Assembly (NCBI RefSeq): GCF_023065955.2
Contig: NW_026622919.1
Span: 6,088,501-6,152,500 of the forward strand
Source: Ursus arctos
Taxonomy: Eukaryota > Chordata > Mammalia > Carnivora > Ursidae
Direction of reading: 5' to 3'
Length of the DNA stretch: 64,000 nucleotides
Shown: positions 21,676-34,000 of the stretch, piece after piece
How the letters are laid out: each line of letters begins with the position of its first letter
Position numbering within the stretch: position 1 is the stretch's first letter
Notes under the pieces: model-generated
What the model was told of the DNA's origin: nothing
The model's database searches: none
The model's input: the letters and a program-made list of their open reading frames with translations, nothing else
Position numbers and translations under genes: made by a program

Positions 21676-23042
21676 GTTATTTCCAGCGTTCAGTAAAGGC
21701 TCTGCCATAGGATTCTGAGGCTTCAACAGAATTCCATAATCTGTGCCGATGCCTTGTACTTAACATAAATGAAAAAGGCCAAGAATTTTCTCTTCACTTC
21801 TAAAACAATTCAATCTTTGTCTTGTTAGGTTTTTAAATAAATGCTTAATGCTAAATTGTGCCCTAATGAGTCTTTAAGGAAAAACAGTCCTCAGGATTTT
21901 AATGATTCTCCAATATTCTAAAAACCAAAAGGCCTATCCACAGCATGTTTCAACATTCTGATTAGGCAAGTGGTGATTTGAGGGGTGGTCCTCCATGTAG
22001 TAGGACACGCGTGCTTTATAGTGAGACTTTAGTCTGTAAAATGATTAGCTAATGAAAAGAGTTCCTCAGAGTGGAACATAATTAGAATAGAGCATATAAA
22101 CAGGTTAGGAATTTAATCTATTTGGAATGTGAAGTGTTATTTCCCTGTAAGCAGTGACATGTGACTAGGTATGAGATCATTTTAGGATTTCCTATACCCC
22201 TGGGGCCTTTATGAAACTGTTTAAAGTCTCAGAATTGTCATGTAATGTTTGCTTTCTTTGCAGTTTGTATTTTTAAGGCATATTATGTGGCTAACTTTGC
22301 CACAAGTTACAGGAAGAACTTTCTCACATTTTTCAGGGCATGCTGTTTAAAATGATTTGTTGTTTGTAATTTTAGCAATTATTTTTGCAAAGAAGGCCAA
22401 ATTCATCTCTAGGAGAGCAGGACAGATAGGGAGTTTTTTGCTAGTTTATTAAATGTAGAAATAGATGGGATTGGGGAAAGCGAACAAACTTAATCCACAT
22501 CATTTTATTCAGCTCAATCTGAGAGAAGGGGAAAAGAATGGGGAGATAGGAATCATGTTCTCCCTCCACAATCCAGTGATTAAAAAGGATGTGAGAATGG
22601 CATGTCAGACCTAGTAGGGAGTATGTGCCATTTTGTTTACCTTCAACAAAGAGAAGGCAAAACATGTCCACCATCTTCCATATCTCAGGTGGTTCGTTTG
22701 TTTCATGGCAAATGAGTTTCAAGAGAAAATAAATGCCTTCAGTTGTCTCTCTGTGCCATAGATCTGCCTTTGTGTGTGTGAGGATACAGCTAAGAAAAGA
22801 ATGGACAGATGCGTACTAAATTTGGCTTTAGGAGTGATGGATACAGAATGTATGTGTAAATATGTATGGTTAAATCACACAGAAGTGACATGGGGCACCC
22901 TGCAATCCTGGGGTTGAAAAGCTTGTTAGAAATACTTGTCAATGAGTCCTTTATTAATTCAGCTACTTAGTGAAGTTCAAAAGCACAAGAGCAGCATTTT
23001 CTTTTAACAAAAGAAGGAATAGAAAATATTAAGAAAATGTAT

Positions 23043-23147
23043 TGGGGTGCCTGGCTGGCTCAATCTGTGGAGCATGCAACTCTTGATCTCAGGGTCATGA
23101 GTTTGACCCTCACGTTGGGCATAGAGATTATTTAAGAAAACAAAAAA
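23043..23147 (+). mobile_element. CAN-SINE, short form
   Basis: GGGGTGCCTGGCTGGCTCAA to AGAGATTATTTAAGAAAA, followed directly by a second copy. Confidence 0.9.
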
Positions 23148-23148
23148 G

Positions 23149-23344
23149 AGGGGCGTCTGGGTGGTGCAGTTGTTAAGCGTCTGCCTTTGGCTCAGGGCGT
23201 GATCCCAGAGTCCTGGGATAAGCCCCACATCAGGCTCCTCCACTGGGAGCCTGCTTCTTCCTCTCCCACTCTCTCTGCTTGTGTTCCCTCTCTCGCTGGC
23301 TGTCTCTCTATCAAAGAAATAAATAAAATCTTCTAAAAAAAAAA
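23149..23344 (+). mobile_element. CAN-SINE
   Basis: GGGGCGTCTGGGTGGTGCAG to AATAAATAAAATCTTCTAAA. Internal TCTCGCTGGCTGTCTCTCTA marks the arctoid-type body. Confidence 0.94.
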
Positions 23345-24689
23345 TTGGTTCAAACCCGATTGCATAATCCAGGTAGAGTAAATCCCAATAATAAGGCCCT
23401 GGAGATTGCCCATTTCCTCTGGCATTCTGGAATAAATTGGGGCAGGTTGAAATTATGGGGGATTCAGAACAAAGTTGGTAACATTCAAGGCAAAAAAGAT
23501 GCTTGAGAGCAGAGAGATGCTATGTCAATGCATATTTTTGTGTCTCGTTTAAATTTAGTTATTACCTTAGTAGGCTTCAAGTGGTGAAGAACAACTTCCA
23601 GATTATTCTGTTTTGAGTAAGTTGTACATTGCATTCTTGAATAAAACTCCATATACCCAGCAACAAATTTAAAAACCAACAGGATTTCTGTCCATGTTAA
23701 AGGAAAATTATTAGGGCTTTAAACATTTTTTTGACATCTTTTAAATAGTAATTTCTTGCCACCTGCTTCAGAACAATAGATTGTGTTCTGAGGAAATTCT
23801 GAGAATACTGGGTTTACAAAAACCTATTGGGAACACTGATTACTAGGCTTTCTGAATTGAATTACAAACGGAAGACTGGTACTTGGAATATATTAGGCAA
23901 GTGGCAGCATGGAACTAAGTGAAATCAGGGGGCACTTACTGCTTAAAGACAGAGGTTATGCAGAGTATGGATACCTGTTGATGCTCCCCTTCACTGTATT
24001 TAAAAAGCAGGTGAAAATGGAACATACATATAGGGCAGTCGTTTTGAAATTGCATGGAACCAAGGGTTTGTGCAAAAGAGGACAGTGGAGAGAAAGGCCA
24101 GCCAGGGACAGAGAAGTGGAAAGGGCCAGGATTTCGGACCCTCTGCTTGGTTTCAATCACAGCTGCTCTGTTCATCTGTTTTATATATTTGGATTCTGCT
24201 TCATAAACGTTTGAAAAACATTGGTATAGTCATGAAATAGCTGTTAGACCATTCCTTATCATAAGATTTCATCTGTCCAATATCTCATTAGGTTTTTAGG
24301 TCAACCTAAGGGTTCAGAACAAATTTTGTATTGATTTAGAGTCCTCAATATGTATTTTAAAAATAAATGATGGGCCTTCATGATTTAGAGAGCAACCATC
24401 CTTTTGCATCTTTTGATCCTGATCTGATCTTGCTGATCTTTTGAACAGACTGTAATTTTATTAATGTCCCATTTTCAGTTGAGTTGGTCATCTGAAGCAA
24501 AGGTCATTACAGCAGAGCTACGTATCATCTCCGTTTTACCCCAAATCTCCAACTTGTAGCAGAAAGTGGAATATAATGATTTTAGTCAAAACTATTATAG
24601 GACATGAGCAAGTAAACAGGAAGCTTGTTATTCTGGAAATTTCTGGCAATTTTACTTTAAGGTAGGATCCTTTTTTATTTTATTTATTA

Positions 24690-24878
24690 TTTTTAAAAAA
24701 GATTTTATTTATTTGACAGAGAGGCAGCGAGAGAGGGAACACAAGCAGGGGGAGTGGGAGAGGGAGAAGCAGGCTTCCCGCCGAGTAGGGAGCCCGAAGC
24801 GGGACTCGATCCCAGAATGCCCGGATCATGACCTGAGCTGAAGGCAGACGCTTAACGACTGAGCCACCCAGGCGCTCC
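24690..24878 (-). mobile_element. CAN-SINE, first of three stacked copies
   Basis: Long form with AGAGAGGGAACACAAGCAGG. The three copies lie inside one 17-base flanking duplication. Confidence 0.93.
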
Positions 24879-24894
24879 TATTTTATTTATTTTT

Positions 24895-25071
24895 TAAAAT
24901 ACTTTATTTATTTGAGAGAGAGAGCATGAGTTAGGAAGGGGCAGAGGAAAAGGGACAAGTAGACTCCCTGCTGAGCAGGAAGCCGGAAGCAGGGCTCTAT
25001 CCCAGGACCCTGGGATGATGACCTGAGCCGTGAAGGCAGATGTCCAACCAACTGAGACACCCAGGCACCCC
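24895..25071 (-). mobile_element. CAN-SINE, second of three
   Basis: Reversed; GAGAGAGAGCATGAGTTAGG to GAGACACCCAGGCACCCC. Confidence 0.9.
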
Positions 25072-25073
25072 AA

Positions 25074-25170
25074 TTTTATTTATTTTTAAGTAAGCCCTAT
25101 GTGGGGCTTGAACTCATGACCCTGAGATCCAGAGTCACATGCCATAGTGACTGAGCCAGCCAGATACCCC
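25074..25170 (-). mobile_element. CAN-SINE, short form, third of three
   Basis: Reversed short form next to the right copy of the duplication CTGGCAATTTTACTTTA (24643-24659 and 25170-25186). Confidence 0.9.
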
Positions 25171-25309
25171 TGGCAATTTTACTTTACAGTGTGCCAAACA
25201 GTCATGCCTAAAATGCCTTCATCAGATATTTGTTTTACATAATTTATTCTTCTTTACAAATCATTAGATTAAAAGGGTTCCCTGGGACTGATCCCTTACC
25301 TTTGAAGCA

Positions 25310-25500
25310 AAGGTTCTCAGCCCAAGCCCATGTGACCTGTTTAGCTTCTTAAAGATATCCACGGTTAGACTCTACCGCCCTGCCCCGCCCAACTGAAATT
25401 CCAATTCAGTAGATCTCAGATAGGGCTGGCGTTCATTTGTGTTCCGTAAAAGCTCATAGGTTATTCTGATGTGCAGCCAGGATAGGGCAGCTCTAATAGA
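25310..25500. mobile_element. MER5A-like DNA transposon remnant
   Basis: AAAGGTTCTCAGCCCAAGCC, AATTCAGTAGATCTCAG and TTATTCTGATGTGCAGCC follow the MER5A order. Confidence 0.6.
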
Positions 25501-25524
25501 AAGCTTTAGTTTACCAAGTACAAC

Positions 25525-25640
25525 TTTTTTTTTTTTTAAGATTTTATTTTTCAAGTAATATCCACACCCAATATGGGGCTCGAACTCAATCCTGAGATCG
25601 AGGGTCACATGCTGTACTGATTGAGCCAGCCAGGCGCCCC
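25525..25640 (-). mobile_element. CAN-SINE, short form
   Basis: A perfect 13-base target duplication TACCAAGTACAAC at 25512-25524 and 25641-25653. Confidence 0.95.
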
Positions 25641-25674
25641 TACCAAGTACAACATTCATAAAATTATTTCAACC

Positions 25675-25865
25675 TTCACAACAACTTAAAATGGGTGCTG
25701 TTAACCCCATTTACAGGTGAGGAAACTGGGCTCAAGAGCATAAATGAAAAATAAAATAAAATAAAAAAAAGTATAAATGACACAGAAGTGTCTTTTTAAG
25801 GGAGCAGAACCAGAACCTAGGCTTTTCGATTTCCAGTCCAGTGCTGTATTGCCACACCAACCTGT
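25675..25865 (-). mobile_element. MIR, split by an AAAT run
   Basis: ACCCCATTTACAGGTGAGGA then, after the A-rich stretch, TTCCAGTCCAGTGCTGTATT; the reversed MIR order. Confidence 0.8.
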
Positions 25866-25945
25866 CTTTTCTACTACAAGGGAGGGAGGAAATCGGGCAA
25901 GTCAAGTGGAAACTCACAAAAGTTTAGGCCTAAAGGGACCCACCT

Positions 25946-26050
25946 TGGGGTGCCTGGCTGGCTTAGTCCGTAGAGCATGGGACTCTTGATCGCAGGGTGG
26001 TGAGTTCAAGCCCATGTTGGGCAGGAAGCCTACTTTAAAAAAAGGGGGGG
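25946..26050 (+). mobile_element. CAN-SINE, short form
   Basis: Target duplication GGGACCCACCT at 25935-25945 and 26051-26061. The tail has gained a G run. Confidence 0.94.
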
Positions 26051-26179
26051 GGGACCCACCTGAAGATTTGTCCAAACCCCTCATTTAACACATAAAAGAC
26101 AATTTCAGATTATTAAAAAGTTTGTGATGATTTTCCAAGTATGTCTGGTAATAAACATGGTTTTCACTTTGATGACCTC

Positions 26180-26365
26180 AACATGTTGAGCCAAGCACTT
26201 CCCATCCATTACCTCGTTCAGTCCTCATGACTCTATAAAACCGAAATCCTATTTTGTCCTTATTTACAAGTGGGAAACTAGCACTCAGGAAAGAGTCCGG
26301 ATTCAAGCTCTGATTTCTCCTATGGGAGCCTGAGATAGCAATCACCGTACTCTGCTTTACCTCCT
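26180..26365 (-). mobile_element. MIR
   Basis: CTTATTTACAAGTGGGAAAC and GAGTCCGGATTCAAGCTCTG follow the reversed MIR order. Confidence 0.75.
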
Positions 26366-26500
26366 AGTCAATAATTATGTGACTTACAAGGAGGGCATGT
26401 CTGCTCACTGGCTAGCTTGGTCTGAAGGGTTTTTTTTTTCTCTCTTTTTTTTTTTAAGTTTTGGGGAAAAAAATAAATGATTAAAAATAAAAGTTTTGGA

Positions 26501-26710
26501 GGGGCGCCTGGGTGGCTCGGTTGTTAAGCGTCTGCCTTCGGCTCAGGGCGTGGTCCCGGCGTTATGGGATCGAGTCCCACATCAGGCTCCTCCACTGGGA
26601 GCCTGCTTCTTCCCCTCCCACTCCCCCTGCTTGTGTTCCCTCTCTCGCTGGCTGTCTCTCTGTCAATTAAATAAATAAAATCTTAAAAAAAATAAAAAAA
26701 TAAAAAAAAT
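26501..26710 (+). mobile_element. CAN-SINE
   Basis: Target duplication AAGTTTTGGA at 26491-26500 and 26711-26720. Confidence 0.96.
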
Positions 26711-27965
26711 AAGTTTTGGAAATTTAGGCCCAGCCTTTAAGAATGGGAAGATTTTAATCCAAACAAGTGGTCAGCACATAAAGGCATGATCCATGCCTTC
26801 TAGAAGAGAACTTATCTCTGGCTCTTCATGAAAACCCAGGAGAGTGGTTAACCAAGAATACAAACTTCCAACTACCAGGAAAGAGGCGGCCACACAAAGA
26901 GGAACGTTGCTTAATTTTTATGGAAATACTGAAAAAGGTCTGCCTTGAGGAAACATGCATGACATGGGAAGGCTTCCATTCTTGTTTGCTCAAGACTTTC
27001 CTATTAGGATCTTGTAAACAGTCATTCTTGAGCCCTCCAAGTGTTGTCTGCATTTGTTGCACTGATAGATTTACCCAGACAGGTGGAAGAGTCATGACTT
27101 AAGGGTTATAAACAGCTGCGGAGGCCAGGGCTGCTCCTTAGTCTTGGTAGCAAGGGATGTGACTGATCCCCACCGCCGAGCATCAACCAGCCTTAGACAG
27201 GCCCTCAGATCGGAACGACTGTAATTTTGGTCTAGTACATGCACCACCCATGACAGCTAAATAATGACATTAAAATGTGAAGAATTTCCAGTCGTTTTAA
27301 AAGGGATCATCTTGGCTTGCTTTCTGTTGCTGACTCATAGTGCTGCTGTTTTGAGACGGTCATGTTTCTAAATGGTACACACAGTAGGTATTCAATGAAT
27401 GTCAATTTGTGGCAGTTATTTTCATGCCTTAAGGAGCATGCCCTTACTATCTCTCCATGAGTAAGGCAAGTAAGGGAATGGTAAAGACAAACCTGTCCTC
27501 GGCTTGTGGGTTCCAACTCGCCCAGGGCGAGCTTTTCCCTCGGTCAGGTAACTTTCTTAAGTGACAGCGAGCACAACTTGTGCCCAGCGCGGGGCAGGTC
27601 TGTCCTTTGTCCAATCATCACCGAGATTTGGGGGTGGGGGAGGGGGAACTTCCAAAGACCTACCCAGATCAGGAAGGGGGCGGGTTTAGGCTGAGCTGGG
27701 GCCACCGCAGCCTTTCGAGGTGCCGCACGATGCTTGGCACTCCAGGGAGCCAATAGGAACGAAAAAAGCTATTTGAATTGGCCAATACCGTCATGGTGGG
27801 GGCGGGCTTTTTCGAGCCTTATAAAGGCTGCGGCCGGCGAGGCAGGCGGTGGCGGAGGCTCCTGCAGCGGTCGCTGGCGGTGGGGTGGGGAGCAGTTCTG
27901 CGCCCCTCGGACCCGACCCTTTCAGCGCTCTGCTCCCGCTCCAGCCTACCTCGCTCCTCAGCACC

Positions 27966-28021
27966 ATGACCACCACCACCACCTTCAAGGGAGTCGATCC
28001 CAACAGCAGGAATAGCTCCCG
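27966..28021 (+). CDS. JPT1: JPT1 coding exon 1
   Basis: The ATG lies in CACCATGACC, followed by an ACC triplet run coding the threonine stretch. The exon ends in TCC CG before GTGAGG, a phase-2 junction. The GCG-rich donor side contains a long G run. Confidence 0.96.
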
Positions 28022-31000
28022 GTGAGGCTGCGGGGCCGCACCGCCCCACGCGAACCTGGGGGGGGGGCGGGGGGGGTCGCTGTCCGGCGGGGCCACGGGA
28101 GCCGGGCGGCCGGTCGTTGGCGGTAACGTGCCCGGGGCGCCGCGCTCGTGCCGGGCCGGGCGGCGGGGCTCGGCGGTCGGCTCCGTCTTTGTGCGGTCCC
28201 GCAAGTCCGGCGCGCCGGCCCCGCCCGATTCCCACTCCTCTCCCATTCATTCCTCCCCCGGAGCTAGGGGTCGGCCGGGGAGGGCCGGGGCCGCTCGCCC
28301 TTGCAGTGCGGCGGGCTTTCGGTAGTCGGGCCATGAGGAGAGGGTTCGCTTCCTTCCCTTTGCGGCGCTGCTGGCCCGGCCCCAGGGCGGTGGTCTTGGC
28401 CCCCAGGTGCCCGGGCAGCCTCCGGGGCGCCCCAGTAAGGCCCCATTGTCCCACCCCAGGCCACGCGCTCCTGCCTCTGGCCCGGGGCAGGTGGCGGCCC
28501 CGCGCCCGGCGCGGCAGTCACCTCTTGCGGCCGCAGCGATCGAGTCTTGCGGGCTCCTACCCACTGGGGCCCACTCGGCAGGTGGCATTTGTGGTCGGGC
28601 GGGGCTGGTCATCGCGACCCCCACGCCCGTCCAGGACCCAGCCGTCAGCCCTCTGCGAAGTGCTTCCCCTCTGCTAACAAAGGAAAGACCCCTGCTCCTT
28701 CCCCTCCCGCGCCCACCCCGAACGCGAAAGGGGGGTAAGCCAGTCCGAGTGGGTTTTCTACGCTCAAACCTTCGGACCTCGGTCTTTGCATCCCACCTCT
28801 TTCCCTTCCCCCTTTGACGTTTGCCAAGCGAGTTCTTCGCTGGCCCTGGTTCCTGAGCTGGAGGAGGTTTCCTGTTCTTGGGCGGGGCCGGAGACATCCA
28901 TTGTCTCTTCCGTACTATCTCCACCTGGGAAGCCGGGGCCTTTCTGGCCAGTCTTGCTACTGCATTTAGGGAAGAGGGCATTGGGTGTTTGGACTGGAAC
29001 CCTTTTCCAAGCCCTTGCCTGACTTGGTGGAAGGGTTTGTAACCGGTGGAAGGTGTCCACATTGTCTCGGCTAATTGCACACTGTTCATTTAAGGTGGAT
29101 ACAGGCATTTCTGGGATCCTGCTCCAGGCCTGTAGGAAGCTTAGGTTCCACTTTTTCTGGGCATCTATTCTTCATCGATCACGACCTGCTGTCGTGTGCG
29201 GCCAGCCTTGGGGTCCTGGGCAAGTGGCACAAAGGGAGCCATTTTGTGGGGCTAAGAAGACGGCTGTGAAATAGTGCCTCACAGGGGTTGGAGAACTTGG
29301 GGACAAAAAACTGGCCTCAGCAGTGAGTCTTAGGCGGGAGGTTGGACATGACATTCCTTTTCAACTCATTCCTTTCCCTTAGACAATGTAGAAAAGAGTG
29401 GGAAAGATTAAAAAAACTAAATTGGTGGGTCCTGGCAGGTTGGGGACTTTGAGTAGGACAGACCTAGGAAAATACTGGTCACTCCCTCTTCTGTTGTCAT
29501 CCTTGCAATGAGATCATTTTTTTTCAGAGGACACTGGAACACACTGAACCTCGGTTTTTCTTTTTGTGCCATGCGGTCAACTTTCTGCTGGTCAGACTAT
29601 AGTGATTAGAATGTGAAAATTGACACATTATGTAAAAATCAGGTTTTCTCTTTTGGGGTTAAGTGCTGTTTAGTGCTTGATAAAGAATTTCAGTAACCAG
29701 GTCAAATGAATCCTCATGCTAGTTTTTTGATATGTGCATTGGAAATGTGAGGCTCGAATGGTTTTTGGTTCTGCAGAATAAATGTTTTCATTCACCTTTT
29801 GTCATCAGTTTCCCTCCAATATTGTGATCTCAGGACTGGAGCTTTGTCCTTGTATTTACTTCTTACCTTTCCTTCCTCTGTAATCTCACCGAATTCTTCA
29901 CTTGTTTCTGCAGTAACATTTTTCTGGCGCCATAAGCACATTATAAATTTCGTCTGGTAGGGGATGATTTGCGAGGATCACATGCGAACCCTGGGGTTTA
30001 AAGAAAGAAGAAAGAAAAAGAGTAATTAAAAAAAAATTGCTATCCGTATACATGGGCACGTTTTTGTTGAGTCTCAAATATGTAATCCTGGTTTAGTTCA
30101 GGAAGAATAGGAGGATCTTAAAAAATAAAACTGAAATAATTTCTGTCTTATGATCCAAATCCTTTGTTTGGGGTTGTCTCACTGTTACAAATGGGCTCTA
30201 CAACACTGACGTCATCGGGGTAGGTATTACCTGCTATTGCGGGAGGAACACAGACCTTTAAAAAGTTGGGTGCTTAGAGCTTTGACTTTCTTTTTAAGCT
30301 GGTGTTTGGGTGCTTGTATCTTTTTTCCCCCTTTTTCCCCCTTTTTTTTAATGCCAAAAAAATACTTCCCAGCCCATTAGGGTTCTGGAGATTTTCATCT
30401 TGCTAAAATAATTCATGAGGGTTTAATTATGATGGAAAGGAAAATAATTCTCCTCTCTAGGGAGTGAAGGGGATGACAATGAAGCAAGTGAATTTTTATT
30501 TATTTCAGGTGTCTTTTTTTTTTTTTTTTAAGATTTTATTTATTTATTTGACAGAGAGAGACAGCCAGTGAGAGAGGGAACACAAGCAGGGGAGTGGGAG
30601 AGGAAGAAGCAGGCTCTTAGTGGAGGAGCCTGATGTGGGGCTCAATCCCGGAACGCTGGGATCACGCCCTGAGCCGAAGGCAGACGCCTAACCACTGTGC
30701 TACCCAGGCGCCCCTTATTTCAGGTGTCTTTGTTGATTTGGGGAACGAGGGATAAAAACCTGGTTGCTTCAAACTTTAACATGAGAGAAAGCCTATTAAG
30801 AATTTATAACACACCTTTAATTATGATTTAAACAGTTTAATTAAGGAAACCTACAATTATCATCTTTATAAAATGTATGCCTGGACACACTTTTTTTTTT
30901 TTAAGATTTATTTATTTGAGAGCGAGGGAGCAAGCGAGTGGGAGGAGGGGCAGCCGGAGAGGGAGAGAGAGAATCTCAAGCCGACTCCCTGCTGAGCTTG

Positions 31001-34000
31001 GAGCCAGATATGGGTCTCAATCCCACAACCTATGAGATCACGACCTGAGCTGAAACAAAGAGTTGGACGCTTGACCAAATGAGCCATAAAAAGTGAGGCT
31101 GTTGAACTAAATAGAACAGAGCCCAGCAAACTATGGCCCACGGGCCAAATGCAGCAGGTGCCTGATTTTTTATTCATAAATGGTTGTAAAAAAAAGATTC
31201 ATTTCTGGACTTGTGGAAATTACATGAAAACCAAATGCAGTGTCTGTAAATAAAGTTTTATTTGAACAGAGCTGCGCTCGTTCGTTTTCATGTTGTCTGT
31301 CGCTGCCTTTGTGCTACATGACAGAGCCGAATAGTTGCAAAAGACCGCGTGACCCACAGGCCCAAAACATTTACTTTCGGGCACTTTACACCAGAAGGAG
31401 AGGATCCGCCATCCTTTCCCCGGTGTATTACCTGATATTCTTTGAGCCTATGGAGGGTTCTACTGATCGACTTTATGGAGGAGGTGGAGATTTAAGAGCC
31501 CTTGAGCAAAGGGTGGAGAGTGCTCTAGGCCGTAGTGAAAATGGGAGTAAATACCCCAAAGTGGAGACAAACCAACTATTCAGGGAAAGGTGAAGAAAGT
31601 GGCTTGACTGGATTGGTGAAGAAGGTAAGAAGTAGATAAGGTGGAGGGGCCCTGCTGATAGTTGGTCCTGTTTCCTTCAGTCCTGCCTTAACCAAGGCTT
31701 AACCAAGGCTTGCTTCTCCTGGCTTGTGGGTAGCAGGGACAAGGTAGGAAGGGGTGGTGTTAGGGAGCCCAGGCCAGGGTGTCAGCGGCACCCAAGGGAG
31801 CAGAGGAGCCAGGATTTCTGTTGCAAGATGCAGTGGACATGGGTACCCACAAACGATCACATGCTATGGCCAGTGGGATAACAGTGTTGTCAAAAGAAAG
31901 ATTGTCAGGGAATTCTGGGACCCAGAAGCAGCCATTAAAAGAATTTTAGATTGGGGCTCCTGGCTGGCTCAGTTGGTGGAACATGCAACTCCTGATCTCG
32001 GGGTTGTGAGTTCAAGCCCTACCATGTTGGGTGTAGAGATTACTTTGAAAAAATCTTAAAAAAAATTAAAAATTTTAGAGTAATGGCAATGTAGAAAAAT
32101 ATGAAGTATAAAAAAGGACATTGAAATTCACCTGAAATACCATCTGAGAGCACAAACCCTGGATAACATTGTGGTGTATGTACTTTCAGGCATTTATGTC
32201 TAGTTCTGATGATAGTAGCTAGTAGCCATGAGGGCTCTGTTCCAGGTTCTGTTCTAAGCACAGTTTATAGGATATCCTTAGAATAGTCTTACAAGGCAGC
32301 TACCATGAACCTCTTCTTCTAGAAGAGAAAACCAAAGCATAAACAGAGGTTAAGCAGTTTTCCCAAGGTCACACAGCTAGATAAGTGTGTCTCTATATAT
32401 ACACACACATCGTTTATGTAACACGCAATTGGCCTTACGTTTGTTTTCCAACGTTTTTCATTCACTGTGTTTTGAATAATTTCTCACATTTACTAATGAA
32501 GGTAAATCTGACCTTAATGTATATAGCTTTCTGTTGTATGGACATACTTTGATAAATAAGCCCCTACTAAGGGCCAGTTAGGCCCCTACTAAGGGCCAGT
32601 TAGGGTATTCCCGATTTTATTTACAGATCAACATTTTTTTTTTTTTAAGATTTTATTTATTTATTTGACAGAGAGAGAGACAGCCAGCGAGCGAGGGAAC
32701 ACAAGCAGGGGGAGTGGGAGAGGAAGAAGCAGGCTCCCAGCGGAAGAGCCTGATGCGGGGCTCGATCCCAGAACGCTGGGATCACGCCCTGAGCCAAAGG
32801 CAGACGCCCAACGACTGCGCCACCCAGGAGCCCCTACAGATCAACATTTTTATAGGAGTATCCTTTACATATATCTAGTTATCTGTTTAGGATAATTTCT
32901 GGAAGTAGAAATGCCGGTTGATACAAAAAGCAAACAGTTGACACATACTATTAAAATATCCTTTAGAAAGTTCGTACAAATTTGGGGTGCCGGGTGGCTC
33001 AGATGGTTAGGTGTCTGCCTTCAGCTCAGGTCATGATCTCCAGGTCCTGGGATCGGGCCCTGCATTGGGCTCCCAGCTCAGGGGCGGGGCGGGGTCTGCT
33101 TCTCCCTTATCCTCTCCTCTGCCTCTCCCCCTGCTTGTGCGTTCTCTTTCTTTCTCTCGAATGAATAAAAATATTTTTTTTAAAAGAAAGTTTGTACAAA
33201 TTTATAATCTCACACTTTAATTAATGCTGGAAATTGGCATTTTTTCATATTTAATAAGCAAAATATCTATCCTTTTGTTTTGAATTTCATTTATTTGCTA
33301 GTGGGATTTAATTTTTAGTGTTTAGAGGCTATCCAAATTTTTAAATTGCCTGTTAATACCTTCTGTCCATTTTTCTCTTGCGGTTCTACTTTTTTTATTT
33401 TTAAGTAATCTCTATACCCAACATGGGGCTTGAACTCACGACCCTGAGATTGACAGTTGCACGATCTACTGACTGAGCCAAACAGGCGCCCCTCCTCTCC
33501 TTTTTTTTTTTTTTTTGAAGATTGATTTAATTTAGAGAGAGTGCAAGCGTGAGTGGAGGGAGGGGCAGAGAGAGGGTGAGAATCCTCCTGCAGACTCCCT
33601 GCTGAGCGTGTGCTCATGGGACTTGATCCCACGACTCTGAGATCCTGCCCTGAGCTGAAATCCTGTCAGACACTTAACGATCTGAGCTGCCCAGGCGCCC
33701 CCAGGGGCAGTCTTTTTGAGAGAAAACTCTTATCTTGACAGAATTCTGAGGAGAAACTGACGAACTCTTCATTGTAGTAGGAATTGTTAATAGATTATCT
33801 CAAAAGTGATAAAACATACTTAAAAATAAGTAGATTTGAACAACTCACAATTAGCAGGCTTGATCCTAGTACACCTATAGAACATTGGCAAATACACATT
33901 CTTTTCAAGCATATATAGATTTATTAAGCTGACCACATATTAGGCCTTAAAAGCACCTTCCCTTAATTTTCAAAGGATTCATGTCATACAGGCTGTTGTC

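Larger units (their letters stand above)
18786..27739. other. Intergenic region between SUMO2 and JPT1
   Basis: No gene is seen. 18786-19370, 19790-20340, 21670-22980, 23345-24640 and 26720-27740 have no repeat I recognise; the rest is SINE, MIR, MER5 and L1 sequence. Confidence 0.8.
27740..28750 (+). promoter_or_regulatory. JPT1: JPT1 CpG island and promoter
   Basis: Two CCAAT boxes lie at 27750-27754 and 27782-27786, 32 bases apart. A TTTGAA element (27772-27777), the CHR motif of cell-cycle promoters, lies between them. A GC box GGGGCGGGC follows near 27798-27806 and a TATA-like TTATAAAG at 27819-27826. Transcription probably starts near 27850, leaving a 5' UTR of about 115 bases. The CpG island runs into intron 1. 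Confidence 0.75.

Noticed and set aside
28247..29089. 280-codon minus-strand open frame at the JPT1 CpG island
   Set aside because: Same compositional effect; no domain, no splice context, and it sits in a JPT1 intron.
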